A stretch of 64,000 nt of DNA from Nesterenkonia aurantiaca (lineage in GTDB: Bacteria; Actinomycetota; Actinomycetes; Actinomycetales; Micrococcaceae): assembly GCF_004364585.1 (NCBI RefSeq), contig NZ_SOAN01000005.1, forward strand, positions 62,001 through 126,000. The letters are read 5' to 3'. The translations under genes and the position numbers were made by a program. The notes under the pieces were generated by a model. It was not told the origin of the DNA and did not search any database. It was given only the letters and a program-made list of their open reading frames with translations. Shown here piece by piece: positions 1 through 10,116 of this stretch; the stretch's first letter is position 1; each line of letters begins with the position of its first letter.

Positions 1-97
1 CCTGAGGATCACCGTCCGGGCCCAGGTCCCGGTGCTCGGTCTCCTCCCCGGGGTCGGCAGCCTCGAGGTGACGGGCAGCGCCTATGACTTCTCGTGA
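1..97 (+). CDS. TadE-like pilus assembly protein, C-terminal fragment (5' end outside window)
   Basis: Only the last 31 codons are present, read from base 2 to the TGA at 95-97. The fragment reads as a beta-rich tail containing VRAQVPVLGLLPG and ending SAYDFS, the kind of ending seen in short TadE-like proteins of actinobacterial Tad loci. It overlaps the next gene's ATG (84-86) in another frame, so the two are probably translationally coupled. The assignment rests on context plus this tail and is tentative. Confidence 0.6.
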   Translation, partial: LRITVRAQVPVLGLLPGVGSLEVTGSAYDFS

Positions 98-542
98 GCG
101 GCTGACCCGGCGCTGGAGGCAGGGCCAGGAGGAGTCAGGTTCTGCGCTGGTGGAATTCATCATGCTCGCAGTGCTGGTGCTCATCCCGGTGGTCTACTTC
201 ATCCTGGGGGTCGCAGCGGTCCAGGCCGCCGCCTACGCCAGTCTGGGAGCTTCGGACCAGGCCGCCCGGATGTACGTCCTCGGCGGCGAGGACGTGGCAG
301 CGGGTGAGCGCAGCGCGCGCAGCCAGGCCGCGGCCTCCGCGGCGCTCGCGGATTTCGGGCTCAGCGCGGATCAGGCGGAGATCACCATGTCCTGCCCCAA
401 CGGCGGATGCGATGATGACGGCGACGTCGTCGCGTTCACCGTTGAGGTGCGCGTCCCGGTGCCGCTGATCCCGGAGCTGGGCAGCTGGCGGTCCACCCTG
501 GTCACGGTCACCTCCACCTCGGCCCAGGTGCAGGCGGGCTGA
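84..542 (+). CDS. TadE family pseudopilin-like protein
   Basis: 152 residues. A short basic N-terminus (MTSRERLTRRWRQ) is followed at about residues 18-24 by ESGSALVEF, matching the prepilin-peptidase type G/xxxxE site of TadE proteins, then one hydrophobic helix (about residues 25-48). The rest is a small extracellular domain with two cysteines (SCPNGGC). TadE proteins are minor pseudopilins of Tad (Flp) pili, processed by a dedicated peptidase and inserted in the membrane. It overlaps the upstream gene by 14 bases and lies one base from the next gene, so the three form an operon tail. Family is clear; its specific role is inferred from context. Confidence 0.8.
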   Translation: MTSRERLTRRWRQGQEESGSALVEFIMLAVLVLIPVVYFILGVAAVQAAAYASLGASDQAARMYVLGGEDVAAGERSARSQAAASAALADFGLSADQAEITMSCPNGGCDDDGDVVAFTVEVRVPVPLIPELGSWRSTLVTVTSTSAQVQAG

Positions 543-543
543 G

Positions 544-1038
544 ATGCGCCGAAGACCCCGGGACGGTGGAGCTGCGTCGTCGAAGAGACGGGTGGTCGCC
601 GCGCAGATGCGCCAGATGCGGACCGAAGACTCGGGACAGTCCAGCATCCTGATCCTGGGGATGCTGCTGGTGGTGCTGCTGCTCGTTGCGGTGATGGCCG
701 GTGCCACCGCGGTGAACCTGGAGGCGCGCAAGCTGCTCTCCGCCGCCGACGGTGCCGCCTCGGCGGCTGCGCAGTCGGCGGAACAAGGCGCCTCGAGCCC
801 ATCGCCGCAGGTCAGCAGCGATCAGGTGCGCGCCCAGGCGCAGAACTACCTCACCGTCTCCGGGGCCCACGGTCGCTTCAGTGACCTCGCCGTCTCGCAG
901 GCCTGGGTCACGGATGCGGGGGAGACCGCGCACGTGGAGCTGGTCGCCGTCGTCGACCTGCCGGTGGTCTCGGCGATCCTGCCCGCTCGAGTGCCGATCA
1001 GCGTGGAGTCCCATGCCCGGGTGAGCCTGAACCGGTGA
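544..1038 (+). CDS. TadG/TadE-like (Rv3654c-type) pilus-associated membrane protein
   Basis: 164 residues with one N-terminal transmembrane helix (SSILILGMLLVVLLLVAVMAG, about residues 35-56) preceded by the typical actinobacterial GQSS motif, and an alanine-rich helical stretch (LLSAADGAASAAAQSA). This is the putative Flp pilus-assembly TadE/G-like architecture that closes many actinobacterial Tad operons. A later ATG at 607 would remove a basic N-terminus; both starts are possible. It ends VSLNR-stop, and the last 14 bases are repeated in tandem just past the stop, so a second VSLDR-stop follows in another frame (see findings). Confidence 0.7.
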   Translation: MRRRPRDGGAASSKRRVVAAQMRQMRTEDSGQSSILILGMLLVVLLLVAVMAGATAVNLEARKLLSAADGAASAAAQSAEQGASSPSPQVSSDQVRAQAQNYLTVSGAHGRFSDLAVSQAWVTDAGETAHVELVAVVDLPVVSAILPARVPISVESHARVSLNR

Positions 1039-1133
1039 GTCTCGACCGCTGAGCGACGTGGCCTTCCCGCACGGTCGCCGACGGGCGAGGATGAACTTCC
1101 CTGAGGAGTTCACTCCGAGCAAGGACCGTTGCC

Positions 1134-2057
1134 ATGAGCGCCACCTTGACCGAGCGGTATGTCAGCGCCGCCACCCGGCACGTCCCAACTAAGGAGCGGG
1201 CGGATGCCCGCGAGAAGCTGGAGACCTCAATCGCCGGCTCGGTCGCGACCCGAATCTCACGAGGCGAGGACCCCGCCGCGGCAGAGCGTGCCGCGCTGAT
1301 CGATCTCGGTGACCCGGCCGTGCTGGCCGCCGGCTACGCGCGCACGACCCTGCACCTGATCGGGCCGCGCTACTACCTCACCTGGCGGCGCCTGCTCAGC
1401 ACGCTGCTCAGCTTCGTGCCGATCCTCGCGGCCGGCGGCGTCGCGCTGGGACAGACCATCGAGGGCGCCGCGGTCGGGGAGATCCTCGGTTCCTCGATCT
1501 CCGTGGGATTCTCCGTGGTCCTGCACCTCTGTTTCTGGGTGACCCTGGTGTTCTTCATCCTGGAACGCGCCGGAGTCGAGATCGACGCCGGCTGGAACCC
1601 CGAGGAGCTTCCCGCCGTGGGAGCAGAGGGCTCGAGATCCGAGCTGATCGGAAGCCTGGTGGTCCTCGGGCTGGCCGGCGGCGCTGTGCTGTGGGACCGG
1701 CTCCGCGGCTTCGCCCAGGTCGACGGCGAGCCAGTGCCGATCCTGAACACCGGCCTCTGGCCGTGGCTGCTGGCACTGCTCGGTCTGCACGCGGTATTTT
1801 CCCTGGCCCTGTACCGGCGGGGCCGGTGGGACACCCGACTGGCGGTCATCAACACGGTGCTCGCGCTGGTGTTCGTGAGTCTGATCCTGACGCTGCTGGC
1901 CCGCGACGCTCTGGTGAGTGCGGAGTTCCTCGAGTCCGGGGTGCTCGAGGCCGAGACGCTGCGCATCCTGGGGATCCTGCTCGGGTTCGCGGTGGTCGGA
2001 CTCTGGGGGTGGTCGATTCTGGAGGGATGGCTTAAGTCTCGGCGCGACCCCGGGTGA
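1134..2057 (+). CDS. Membrane protein with N-terminal permease-prefix (HAAS-like) domain
   Basis: 307 residues. Residues 1-75 form a soluble helical region (LTERYVSAATRHVP, ERADAREKLETSI, EDPAAAERAALIDLGDPAVLAAGY) like the permease prefix domain 1 found fused or adjacent to PadR-controlled membrane proteins. About six hydrophobic segments follow, near residues 85-105, 120-145, 172-190, 208-228, 240-262 and 272-295. It probably sits in the cytoplasmic membrane; substrate and function are unknown. No PadR regulator is adjacent. It lies alone between the Tad genes and prfB, with about 110 bases of downstream spacer that contains a copy of the tadG 3'-end repeat. Confidence 0.65.
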   Translation: MSATLTERYVSAATRHVPTKERADAREKLETSIAGSVATRISRGEDPAAAERAALIDLGDPAVLAAGYARTTLHLIGPRYYLTWRRLLSTLLSFVPILAAGGVALGQTIEGAAVGEILGSSISVGFSVVLHLCFWVTLVFFILERAGVEIDAGWNPEELPAVGAEGSRSELIGSLVVLGLAGGAVLWDRLRGFAQVDGEPVPILNTGLWPWLLALLGLHAVFSLALYRRGRWDTRLAVINTVLALVFVSLILTLLARDALVSAEFLESGVLEAETLRILGILLGFAVVGLWGWSILEGWLKSRRDPG

Positions 2058-2166
2058 ACATCCAGCCCGCGTGCGCACCGGCCGGGAGCCAGCGATCCGC
2101 GTCGTGCCCCCTGCCCGGGTGAGTCTCGACCGGTGAAGCCCAAGACGGCGGTACTGTAGTGCTGTT

Positions 2167-3282
2167 ATGGCTGAGACTGATTTCCCCACCGCACTTCGTG
2201 ACCTGCGCAATACACTGCGCCGCATCACGGAGGTCACCGACGTTGAAAAGCTCAAGGCGCAGGTCGTCGAGCTCAGTGATATGGCCGTCGCGCCTGACCT
2301 CTGGGACGACCAGGCCAACGCGCAGAAGGTCACCTCCCAGCTCAGTCACCGGCAGACCGAGCTGGAGCGCCTGGAGCGGCTCGAGACCCGGATCGACGAC
2401 GTCGAGATGATGGTCGAGATGGCCAAGGAGGAGGGCGACGACGAGGTCCTCGACGAAGCCGTCCGCGAGGTCGCCTCGATCCACAAGGCGCTGGAGTCCC
2501 TGGAGATCACCACCCTGCTCTCCGGGGAGTACGACGAGTACGACGCCGTGATGACCATCCGCTCCGGCGCCGGCGGCGTGGACGCCGCGGACTTCGCCGA
2601 GATGCTGCTGCGGATGTACACCCGCTGGGCCGAACGCCGCGGCTGGAACGTCAAGGTGCTCGACACCTCCTACGCCGAAGAGGCCGGGCTGAAGTCCGCG
2701 ACCATCGAGATCAACGCTCCCTACGCCTTCGGCACGCTTTCCGTCGAGGCTGGCACGCACCGACTGGTGCGGATCAGCCCCTTCGACAACCAGGGCCGCC
2801 GGCAGACCTCCTTCGCCGCGGTCGAGATCATCCCGCTGCTTGAAGGCACCGAGAGCATCGACATCGACGAGAACGACCTGAAGATCGACGTCTTCCGCTC
2901 CTCAGGGCCGGGTGGTCAGTCGGTGAACACCACCGACTCGGCCGTGCGCATCACCCACCTGCCCACCGGCACCGTGGTCTCGATGCAGAACGAGAAGTCC
3001 CAGATCCAGAACCGCGCCGCCGCGATGCGGGTGCTGCAGTCCCGTCTGCTGGTGCTGAAGAAGGCCGAGGAATCCGCTGAGAAGAAGGCGCTCGCCGGAG
3101 ACATCAAGGCCTCCTGGGGCGACCAGATCCGCTCCTACGTGTTGCACCCGTACCAGATGGTCAAGGACCTGCGCACCGAGCACGAGGTCGGAAACACCCA
3201 GGCGGTGCTCGACGGCGACATCGACGGCTTCATCGACACCGGCATCCGCTGGCGCAACGAGACCGCGGCCGAGGACGACTGA
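2167..3282 (+). CDS. prfB: Peptide chain release factor 2
   Basis: 371 residues, full length. It recognises UGA and UAA stop codons in the ribosomal A site and triggers peptide release. The stop-recognition tripeptide SPF is at residues 204-206 and the catalytic GGQ at 249-251, in the expected context ([15 protein letters not shown]). An N-terminal helical bundle precedes them. The reading frame is continuous, so the autoregulatory +1 frameshift of Escherichia coli prfB is absent, as is usual in actinobacteria. It starts the prfB-ftsE-ftsX-smpB block and its stop lies 3 bases before ftsE. Confidence 0.97.
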   Translation: MAETDFPTALRDLRNTLRRITEVTDVEKLKAQVVELSDMAVAPDLWDDQANAQKVTSQLSHRQTELERLERLETRIDDVEMMVEMAKEEGDDEVLDEAVREVASIHKALESLEITTLLSGEYDEYDAVMTIRSGAGGVDAADFAEMLLRMYTRWAERRGWNVKVLDTSYAEEAGLKSATIEINAPYAFGTLSVEAGTHRLVRISPFDNQGRRQTSFAAVEIIPLLEGTESIDIDENDLKIDVFRSSGPGGQSVNTTDSAVRITHLPTGTVVSMQNEKSQIQNRAAAMRVLQSRLLVLKKAEESAEKKALAGDIKASWGDQIRSYVLHPYQMVKDLRTEHEVGNTQAVLDGDIDGFIDTGIRWRNETAAEDD

Positions 3283-3285
3283 TAC

Positions 3286-5354
<2,069 letters not shown>

Positions 5355-5358
<4 letters not shown>

Positions 5359-6272
5359 ACCGCCTCCTCTACATGCTCGGCGAGACCTTCAGCTCGCTGC
5401 GTCGCAACGTCGCCATGGTCGCCTCCGTCATCCTGGTCACCTTCATCTCGTTGACCTTCGTGGGATCCGCCGCGCTGATGCAGACCCAGGTCAACCAGAT
5501 GACCGACGACTTCTACGATCGCCTGGAGCTCTCGGTGTTCCTGTGCACCGAGAACTCCCCGCAGTCCTCCTGTCCCACCGGAGCGGTGAGCGCAGATCAG
5601 CGCGATTCTCTGGAGCACACCCTCTCCGACGGCGCGGCCAGCCAGTATGTGGCCAGTTACCGCCACGAGACCCAGCAAGAGGCCCTGGATGACTTCCTGG
5701 ACACCCGCGGGGAGAACTCACGCACCGCGTCGCTGACCGCTACCGACATGCCGGAGTCCTACCGGGTGCTGCTCCACGAGCCCGAGGAGTTCCCGGTGGT
5801 CACCGAGCTGTTCGGCTCCGCCCCCGGGGTGGAGACCGTGGCAGATCAGCAAGAGGTGCTCGATCAGATCTTCGGCATCCTCAACGGACTCACCATGGTC
5901 GCGCTGATCATCGCCGGGGTGATGATCGTCTGCGCGCTGCTGCTGGTGGCCACCACGATCCGGCTCTCCGCCTTCAGCCGGCGTCGTGAGACTGGAATCA
6001 TGCGGCTGGTCGGCGCCTCCAAATCGATGATCCGGATGCCGTTCGTCTTCGAAGGCGTGATCGCTGCCCTGATCGGTGGTGTGCTCGCTTGCGCGGCCAC
6101 CTGGGTGGTCGCGGAGTTCGTCATGGGACAGTGGATGGCCCGTCAGGTCCCAAGCATCCATTTCATCGACTCTGCCGAGGCCTGGATCATCATGCCGGGG
6201 CTCTTGGCGATCGCTGTGGTCCTGGCGATCATCGCCTCCTGGGTCACGGTGCGCCGATACCTGCGTGTATGA
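5355..6272 (+). CDS. ftsX: Cell division protein FtsX
   Basis: 305 residues. It is the membrane partner of FtsE; the complex signals across the membrane to peptidoglycan hydrolases at the septum. One N-terminal transmembrane helix (about residues 20-42) is followed by a periplasmic domain with a likely disulfide pair (LCTENSPQSSCP), then three more helices (about 175-200, 228-255, 275-300) with the conserved RRRETGIMRLVGASKSMIR loop. The start ATG overlaps the ftsE stop by 4 bases, so the two are co-translated. Length is normal. Confidence 0.95.
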
Positions 6273-6341
6273 TCGAAGGTCGGCTCTTCTGGCCACTGCA
6301 GAAGACCGCCGAGATCAGCGACCCAGCGCGGAGGTGACACG

Positions 6342-6845
6342 GTGGCGAAGAAGAAGGGCGCGAAGAAACAGCGCGATCCCAACAACAGCGTCGTGGCCAC
6401 GAACCGCCGTGCCCGGCACGACTACCAGATCCTCGACAAGTACGAGGCCGGAATGGTGCTCACCGGCACCGAGGTGAAGTCGCTGCGCGAGGGCACCGCG
6501 AACCTGACCGACGGCTTCGGCGGCTTCTCCAGCGGTGGGGAGCTCTGGCTCGAGCAGGTCACCATTCCCGAGTACCTCAACGGCACTTGGACCAATCACT
6601 CAGCGCGCCGCAAGCGCAAGCTGCTGCTGCACCAGAAGGAACTGGTGAAGATCTCCCGCCAGATCGAGGACCCGGGCCTGACCATCGTCCCGCTCTCGCT
6701 CTACTTCAAGGACGGCAAGGCCAAGGTCGAGATCGGCGTCGCCCGCGGCAAGCGGGAGTTCGACAAGCGGCACACCCTGAAAGAGAAGCAGGACAACCGC
6801 GAGGCCCAGCGCGCCATGCGCTACCGGAACCTGCGGTCGTCCTGA
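6342..6845 (+). CDS. smpB: SsrA-binding protein SmpB
   Basis: 167 residues. SmpB binds tmRNA and mimics the codon-anticodon part of a tRNA, so that tmRNA can enter stalled ribosomes. Visible marks are [17 protein letters not shown], the [11 protein letters not shown] motif and the basic C-terminal tail ([16 protein letters not shown]). The GTG start at 6342 is preceded by GCGGAGG 7 bases upstream. It follows ftsX by 69 bases. Its RNA partner ssrA lies about 4.2 kb downstream on the opposite strand, now separated from it by unrelated genes and a mini-island. Confidence 0.97.
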   Translation: MAKKKGAKKQRDPNNSVVATNRRARHDYQILDKYEAGMVLTGTEVKSLREGTANLTDGFGGFSSGGELWLEQVTIPEYLNGTWTNHSARRKRKLLLHQKELVKISRQIEDPGLTIVPLSLYFKDGKAKVEIGVARGKREFDKRHTLKEKQDNREAQRAMRYRNLRSS

Positions 6846-6901
6846 TCCTCATCGCCACCGAATCCTCGGTGTGCTGAGTCGCTGCCGCGCTATTCTGCTG
6901 C

Positions 6902-7288
6902 TCAGTCGAGCAGCCCGGCGATGTACCCCACGAAGATCAGCAGCACCACCACGACGATCGCGATGATCGCCCCGGTCATCACCAGGTTGGACTTCGGCGG
7001 CTTCGTCGGGGACGCCTGCTTGGGCGAAGCCGTGGCGGAGTTCGAATCAGGGGGCGTATCGCCAGGCTGTACGCCGCCGCCAGACTCCAGGCCGGGCGTC
7101 TCGTTCGGTTCGGGATCCAACCCTGGGTTGCGGGCAACCTCATCGCGGTGATGCTCACCGTGGGTGCTCTGGTTCCCGCCGTCGCGCTGGTGCGGCGGAG
7201 TGTCCAGCGGCTGGCCGCCGTTGACCTCGGTGTGGGCACCTTCGTTGGGCTGCTTTGCCTCGCCGGGCCGGTTCTGTTCGGTCGTCAT
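6902..7288 (-). CDS. Small C-terminally anchored membrane protein, hydrophilic N-terminus
   Basis: 128 residues from the ATG at 7288, which has GAGGT 6-7 bases upstream; a longer version to 7327 lacks a ribosome-binding site. The first 100 residues are hydrophilic and probably disordered (rich in Asn, Gly, Pro, Glu, Thr). A single C-terminal hydrophobic helix (VMTGAIIAIVVVVLLIFVGYI) ends two or three residues before LLD-stop, a tail-anchor layout. I recognise no family. It lies convergent to smpB and downstream of the aldo/keto reductase on the same strand. Confidence 0.6.
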   Translation of the reverse strand: MTTEQNRPGEAKQPNEGAHTEVNGGQPLDTPPHQRDGGNQSTHGEHHRDEVARNPGLDPEPNETPGLESGGGVQPGDTPPDSNSATASPKQASPTKPPKSNLVMTGAIIAIVVVVLLIFVGYIAGLLD

Positions 7289-7375
7289 CTGAAACCTCAA
7301 TCTTTCGTAGTGTTCTGTCTCCACCATAGTCAGAAGACCATTAGGTCCTGTCCGTGTGAGCTGGACGTCAGCTGA

Positions 7376-8473
7376 CTACTCGCCGATCCGCGCGGCGATC
7401 TCCCGCTTGGTGGTCGCCATGATCGACCGGTCGGCGGCGCTCATGCGTTCGCTGGCCATATCTGCCTGGTGCCAGAACGGGTAGGCCAGGGCTGGCCGGC
7501 CGGCGTCGTCGATGGCCTGGGCATCCTCCGTGTCCAGGGCGACCTCAAAGGTGCCGAGCAGGTCGTTCCACTGCTCGAGGCTGCGCGCACCCACGGCCAG
7601 GTTGGTCACTCCGGGGCGCTGCAGCAGCCAGGCGAGCAGGACCTGGGGGATCGTGGCGTTCTTGCGCTGAGCCACCCCTTCAAGGACGTCGACCACGTGG
7701 TAGAGCTTCTCCCAGTCCGCGACGCGCATCTCGGAGCCATCGCCGTCGACCATCCGGGCCCCCGACTCGGGGCGCTGATCCCGGCGATACTTGCCGCTGA
7801 GCAGGCCCATCCCCATCGGGCTCCACACCTGGGTGCCGATGCCCTGATCGATCCCAGCGGGGATCATCTCGTATTCGGCCTCTCGGGAGTACGGCGAGTA
7901 GTGGATCTGCTGGACCACCGGCTTGATGAAGCCGTTGACCTCACAGACCTTCAAGGCCTTCATCAGCTGCCAGGCGGTGTAGTTCGAGACCCCGTAGTAC
8001 CGGATCTTGCCAGCGCGGACCAGTCCGTCCATGGTCTGCAGCGTCTCTTCCAGCGGAGTCTCCCCGTCCCAGTGGTGGAGATAGAACAGGTCGACGTGAT
8101 CACGGCCCAGTCGTTGCAGCGACTTCTCCAGCTCGTTGAGCAGGTGCCAGCGCGAGGCGCCGCCGTCGTTGGGGCCGTCTCCGATCACCATCCGGGCCTT
8201 GGTGGTGATCAGGAAATCGTCGTAGCGGCCGCTGCGCGCCAGGGTTTCACCCAGCACCTCCTCAGAGACGCCGCCCGAGTAGAGGTTCGCGGTGTCCAGC
8301 AGGTTGATCCCCGCCTCGAGGGAGCGATCCAGCAGTACAGCGGCCTCGTCGGGGCCGAGGTTTCCCATATGGCTCATGCCGTTGTCCCCACCGAAGGGCA
8401 GGGTGCCCAGCGCGAGCGGGGAGACTCGGAGGCCGCAGGTGGGGGAGAGGGGGCGGTAGAAGGGGGTGCTCAT
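7376..8473 (-). CDS. Aldo/keto reductase
   Basis: 365 residues from the ATG at 8473, which has AAGGAG 6 bases upstream. It is a TIM-barrel NADPH-dependent oxidoreductase of the AKR superfamily. The catalytic tetrad is visible: Asp and Tyr in LLDTANLYSGG, Lys in ITTKAR, and His in FYLHHWD. The C-terminal part carries the cofactor region (GARSLEQWNDLLG). The family acts on sugars, aldehydes or ketones; the substrate cannot be told from sequence. No operon partner is obvious apart from the small membrane protein 87 bases downstream. Confidence 0.88.
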   Translation of the reverse strand: MSTPFYRPLSPTCGLRVSPLALGTLPFGGDNGMSHMGNLGPDEAAVLLDRSLEAGINLLDTANLYSGGVSEEVLGETLARSGRYDDFLITTKARMVIGDGPNDGGASRWHLLNELEKSLQRLGRDHVDLFYLHHWDGETPLEETLQTMDGLVRAGKIRYYGVSNYTAWQLMKALKVCEVNGFIKPVVQQIHYSPYSREAEYEMIPAGIDQGIGTQVWSPMGMGLLSGKYRRDQRPESGARMVDGDGSEMRVADWEKLYHVVDVLEGVAQRKNATIPQVLLAWLLQRPGVTNLAVGARSLEQWNDLLGTFEVALDTEDAQAIDDAGRPALAYPFWHQADMASERMSAADRSIMATTKREIAARIGE

Positions 8474-8698
8474 CGGGCTCCTTCGCAGAAAGACGGACCT
8501 GCCGGATACTACTCCGACTTCCCGAGGGCAGGCCGAGCAAGGCACTCTCGCGGAGTCCCTGGAGCTGGGGCGATCCTGACGCGATGGCCGATCCTGATCT
8601 GGCGCGGCGCGTCGGCCACCCTGGCCGGCACTGCTGGGCAGGCGTGCGGTTCAAGCCACGAGCACGTGGTGAGCATCGCCCGAGCCGGATCCGCGCAA
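8474..8698. other. Non-coding spacer upstream of the aldo/keto reductase
   Basis: About 225 bases between the reductase start and the displaced ssrA terminator. Open frames here have no ribosome-binding site and no family resemblance. It presumably carries the reductase promoter on the minus strand, which I cannot place. Confidence 0.4.
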
Positions 8699-8737
8699 GG
8701 GCACAAAAATGCCCGAGCAGGCTGAGCCTGCTCGGGC
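8699..8737 (-). terminator. Displaced original ssrA terminator
   Basis: Read on the minus strand, a 12-bp perfect stem (GCCCGAGCAGGC, loop of 3) at 8711-8737 is followed by ATTTTTGTGCCC. It directly follows the second copy of the ssrA 3' end (8741-8759), as expected for the terminator that served ssrA before the island inserted. A similar structure lies after the intact ssrA at 10959-10997. Confidence 0.75.
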
Positions 8738-8740
8738 AAT

Positions 8741-8759
8741 CTGTGGAGACGGCGGGAAT
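8741..8759. repeat. att core repeat, distal copy
   Basis: ctgtggagacggcgggaat, identical over 19 bases to 11000-11018 within the ssrA 3' end. Bases on either side differ, so this marks the outer boundary of the island. Confidence 0.88.
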
Positions 8760-8820
8760 GTGGCCCTAACCGTGTCTGACATGCGGTAATACGTGAATGC
8801 AAGTGATTCTTGCTAGCTCA

Positions 8821-8840
8821 TGCACTCTACGTGCATTAAG
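8821..8840 (+). repeat. Candidate integrase arm-binding site (left)
   Basis: TGCACTCTACGTGCATTAAG matches 10849-10868 at 18 of 20 positions in the same orientation. The copies lie 61 and 131 bases inside the two core repeats, the layout expected of arm-type integrase sites. Function is inferred. Confidence 0.5.
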
Positions 8841-8846
8841 CCTCAC

Positions 8847-9485
8847 TCACTCACTGACGAACAGCACGGACTCGCGCATCAGCTCGAAATCTAGGTCGGT
8901 GAACTCGACGTTGATGTCTGCCGGGTCGTTCACTCCGAACCCTTCTTGCCAAGTTGTGGACTGGCCATCAGTGACGGTGGTCGTGCTGGTGCCTCCGAGT
9001 CCTGAGTCAGAGTCGAAAACACTGTCGCCCTCCGCCCCTCCGGAGCTAGCTGTGACGTACGCCATGCTTGGGTCATAGTCTTCGCCCGAGTTGTTCTCGA
9101 TGGTCACATCGAACATGACGTGCTGCTCGAACTCTTCGCCGCCGAAGGCGTACTCGCCGGGGGTGAATGCTTCGGGTTCGCTGATGGTCACAGCCAGGCC
9201 GTCACTGTAGGTGTAGGTGTCGCCGAATGTCGGGCGTTCAGAAGAAGTCTCGACCTCTTCTTCTACCTCTTCAGCCTCTTCTTCTGCTTCCTCATCTTCT
9301 TCTGCAAGCTGTTCGTTCTCTTCTTCGACTTCTTCAGCTTCCTGAGTTTCCTCAGTTTCCTCGACTTCTTCGGTCGAGTCGTCGTCGTTTGAAGTGACCT
9401 CACCGGATGTAGTGTCCTCACACGCGGTGAGTCCGAACAGTGCAACGAGGGCAATACCAATGGGTGCAAGGGCTTTGTTTGTCAT
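8847..9485 (-). CDS. Acidic lipoprotein with C-terminal DUF4352-like domain
   Basis: 212 residues. Signal peptide MTNKALAPIGIALVALFG ends in a lipobox LTAC (Cys about residue 21), so the protein should be diacylated and anchored outside the membrane. Residues about 35-80 are a highly acidic Glu/Asp linker with a coiled-coil look. The C-terminal part (about 85-212) has alternating strands with YTYSDGLAVTISEP, FDVTIENNSGEDYDP and a closing LDFELMRESVLFVSE, resembling immunoglobulin-like DUF4352 domains found in lipoproteins of Gram-positive bacteria and their phages. It is cargo of the ssrA island. The sequence gives no direct function. Confidence 0.75.
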   Translation of the reverse strand: MTNKALAPIGIALVALFGLTACEDTTSGEVTSNDDDSTEEVEETEETQEAEEVEEENEQLAEEDEEAEEEAEEVEEEVETSSERPTFGDTYTYSDGLAVTISEPEAFTPGEYAFGGEEFEQHVMFDVTIENNSGEDYDPSMAYVTASSGGAEGDSVFDSDSGLGGTSTTTVTDGQSTTWQEGFGVNDPADINVEFTDLDFELMRESVLFVSE

Positions 9486-9618
9486 GTTACTAAGCTACCC
9501 GAACCTGACCATTTGCCCTATAGAAGCCGGGTATAACCTTTGTGTTACAGCTATCTTCCGCGTAGACGGCAGGTCGGATTTCCTTGTGCGTATCCCCTAA
9601 GCGGGATATACAGATGCA

Positions 9619-10035
9619 ATGACACAGGACAACGACGATCAGCCCGACTGGTTCGACGATTCAAAAAGTTACGAGGAGCTGCGTATCGCAAAAAAGCAGT
9701 CCAGGAAGAGGGAGCTTGATCTAGAAAACGCCCTAGTCGAACTTCAAGACCTGTCGCCGTCCAGCCTGGAATCGATCTATGACGTGTTGGACCAGCACGA
9801 AGCCCTGCATGTTCACTGGCTGAGGTGCGTCGAGAACGTCGAGTACTGGAAGAACGACGAAGTGGAGCTTCGCGAGAGGCATCATCCGGACATGACCACC
9901 GAAGAAAAGTCCCAGTGGAACAAGGTGTATGTCCAGTTCGAGGAAGCTCTACAGCGAGTCGATAAGTACCAAACACTCTTGGTCCAGAAAAGTGATGCAC
10001 TCAAGGCGCGCAGGGATCAGCTCCACCGCCGTTAG
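9619..10035 (+). CDS. Orphan coiled-coil protein of the ssrA island
   Basis: 138 residues, divergent from the lipoprotein and convergent with the truncated integrase. Composition is charged and mainly helical (KKQSRKRELDLENALVELQD, EEALQRVDKYQTLLVQKSDALKARRDQL), predicting an antiparallel coiled coil; several Trp and His lie in the middle (HEALHVHWLRCVENVEYW). There is no signal peptide or membrane segment, so it is probably cytoplasmic. Codon use is less GC-biased than in the neighbours, consistent with transfer. I recognise no family. A purine-poor start region (gatgcaATG) gives a weak ribosome-binding site. Confidence 0.6.
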   Translation: MTQDNDDQPDWFDDSKSYEELRIAKKQSRKRELDLENALVELQDLSPSSLESIYDVLDQHEALHVHWLRCVENVEYWKNDEVELRERHHPDMTTEEKSQWNKVYVQFEEALQRVDKYQTLLVQKSDALKARRDQLHRR

Positions 10036-10116
10036 CCTCTAACCCCTTAGCTCCACACCTAGCGACTTCACGCGCTTATAGAAGGGGTCTGCCGCACGAA
10101 TAGGTGACAGTTATGG

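Noticed and set aside
2167-2260. Programmed +1 frameshift in prfB
   Set aside because: The frame is continuous and there is no in-frame TGA near the usual site.
7469-8725. Plus-strand frame of 418 codons across the aldo/keto reductase
   Set aside because: Mirror frame of a gene with intact catalytic residues; no family resemblance.
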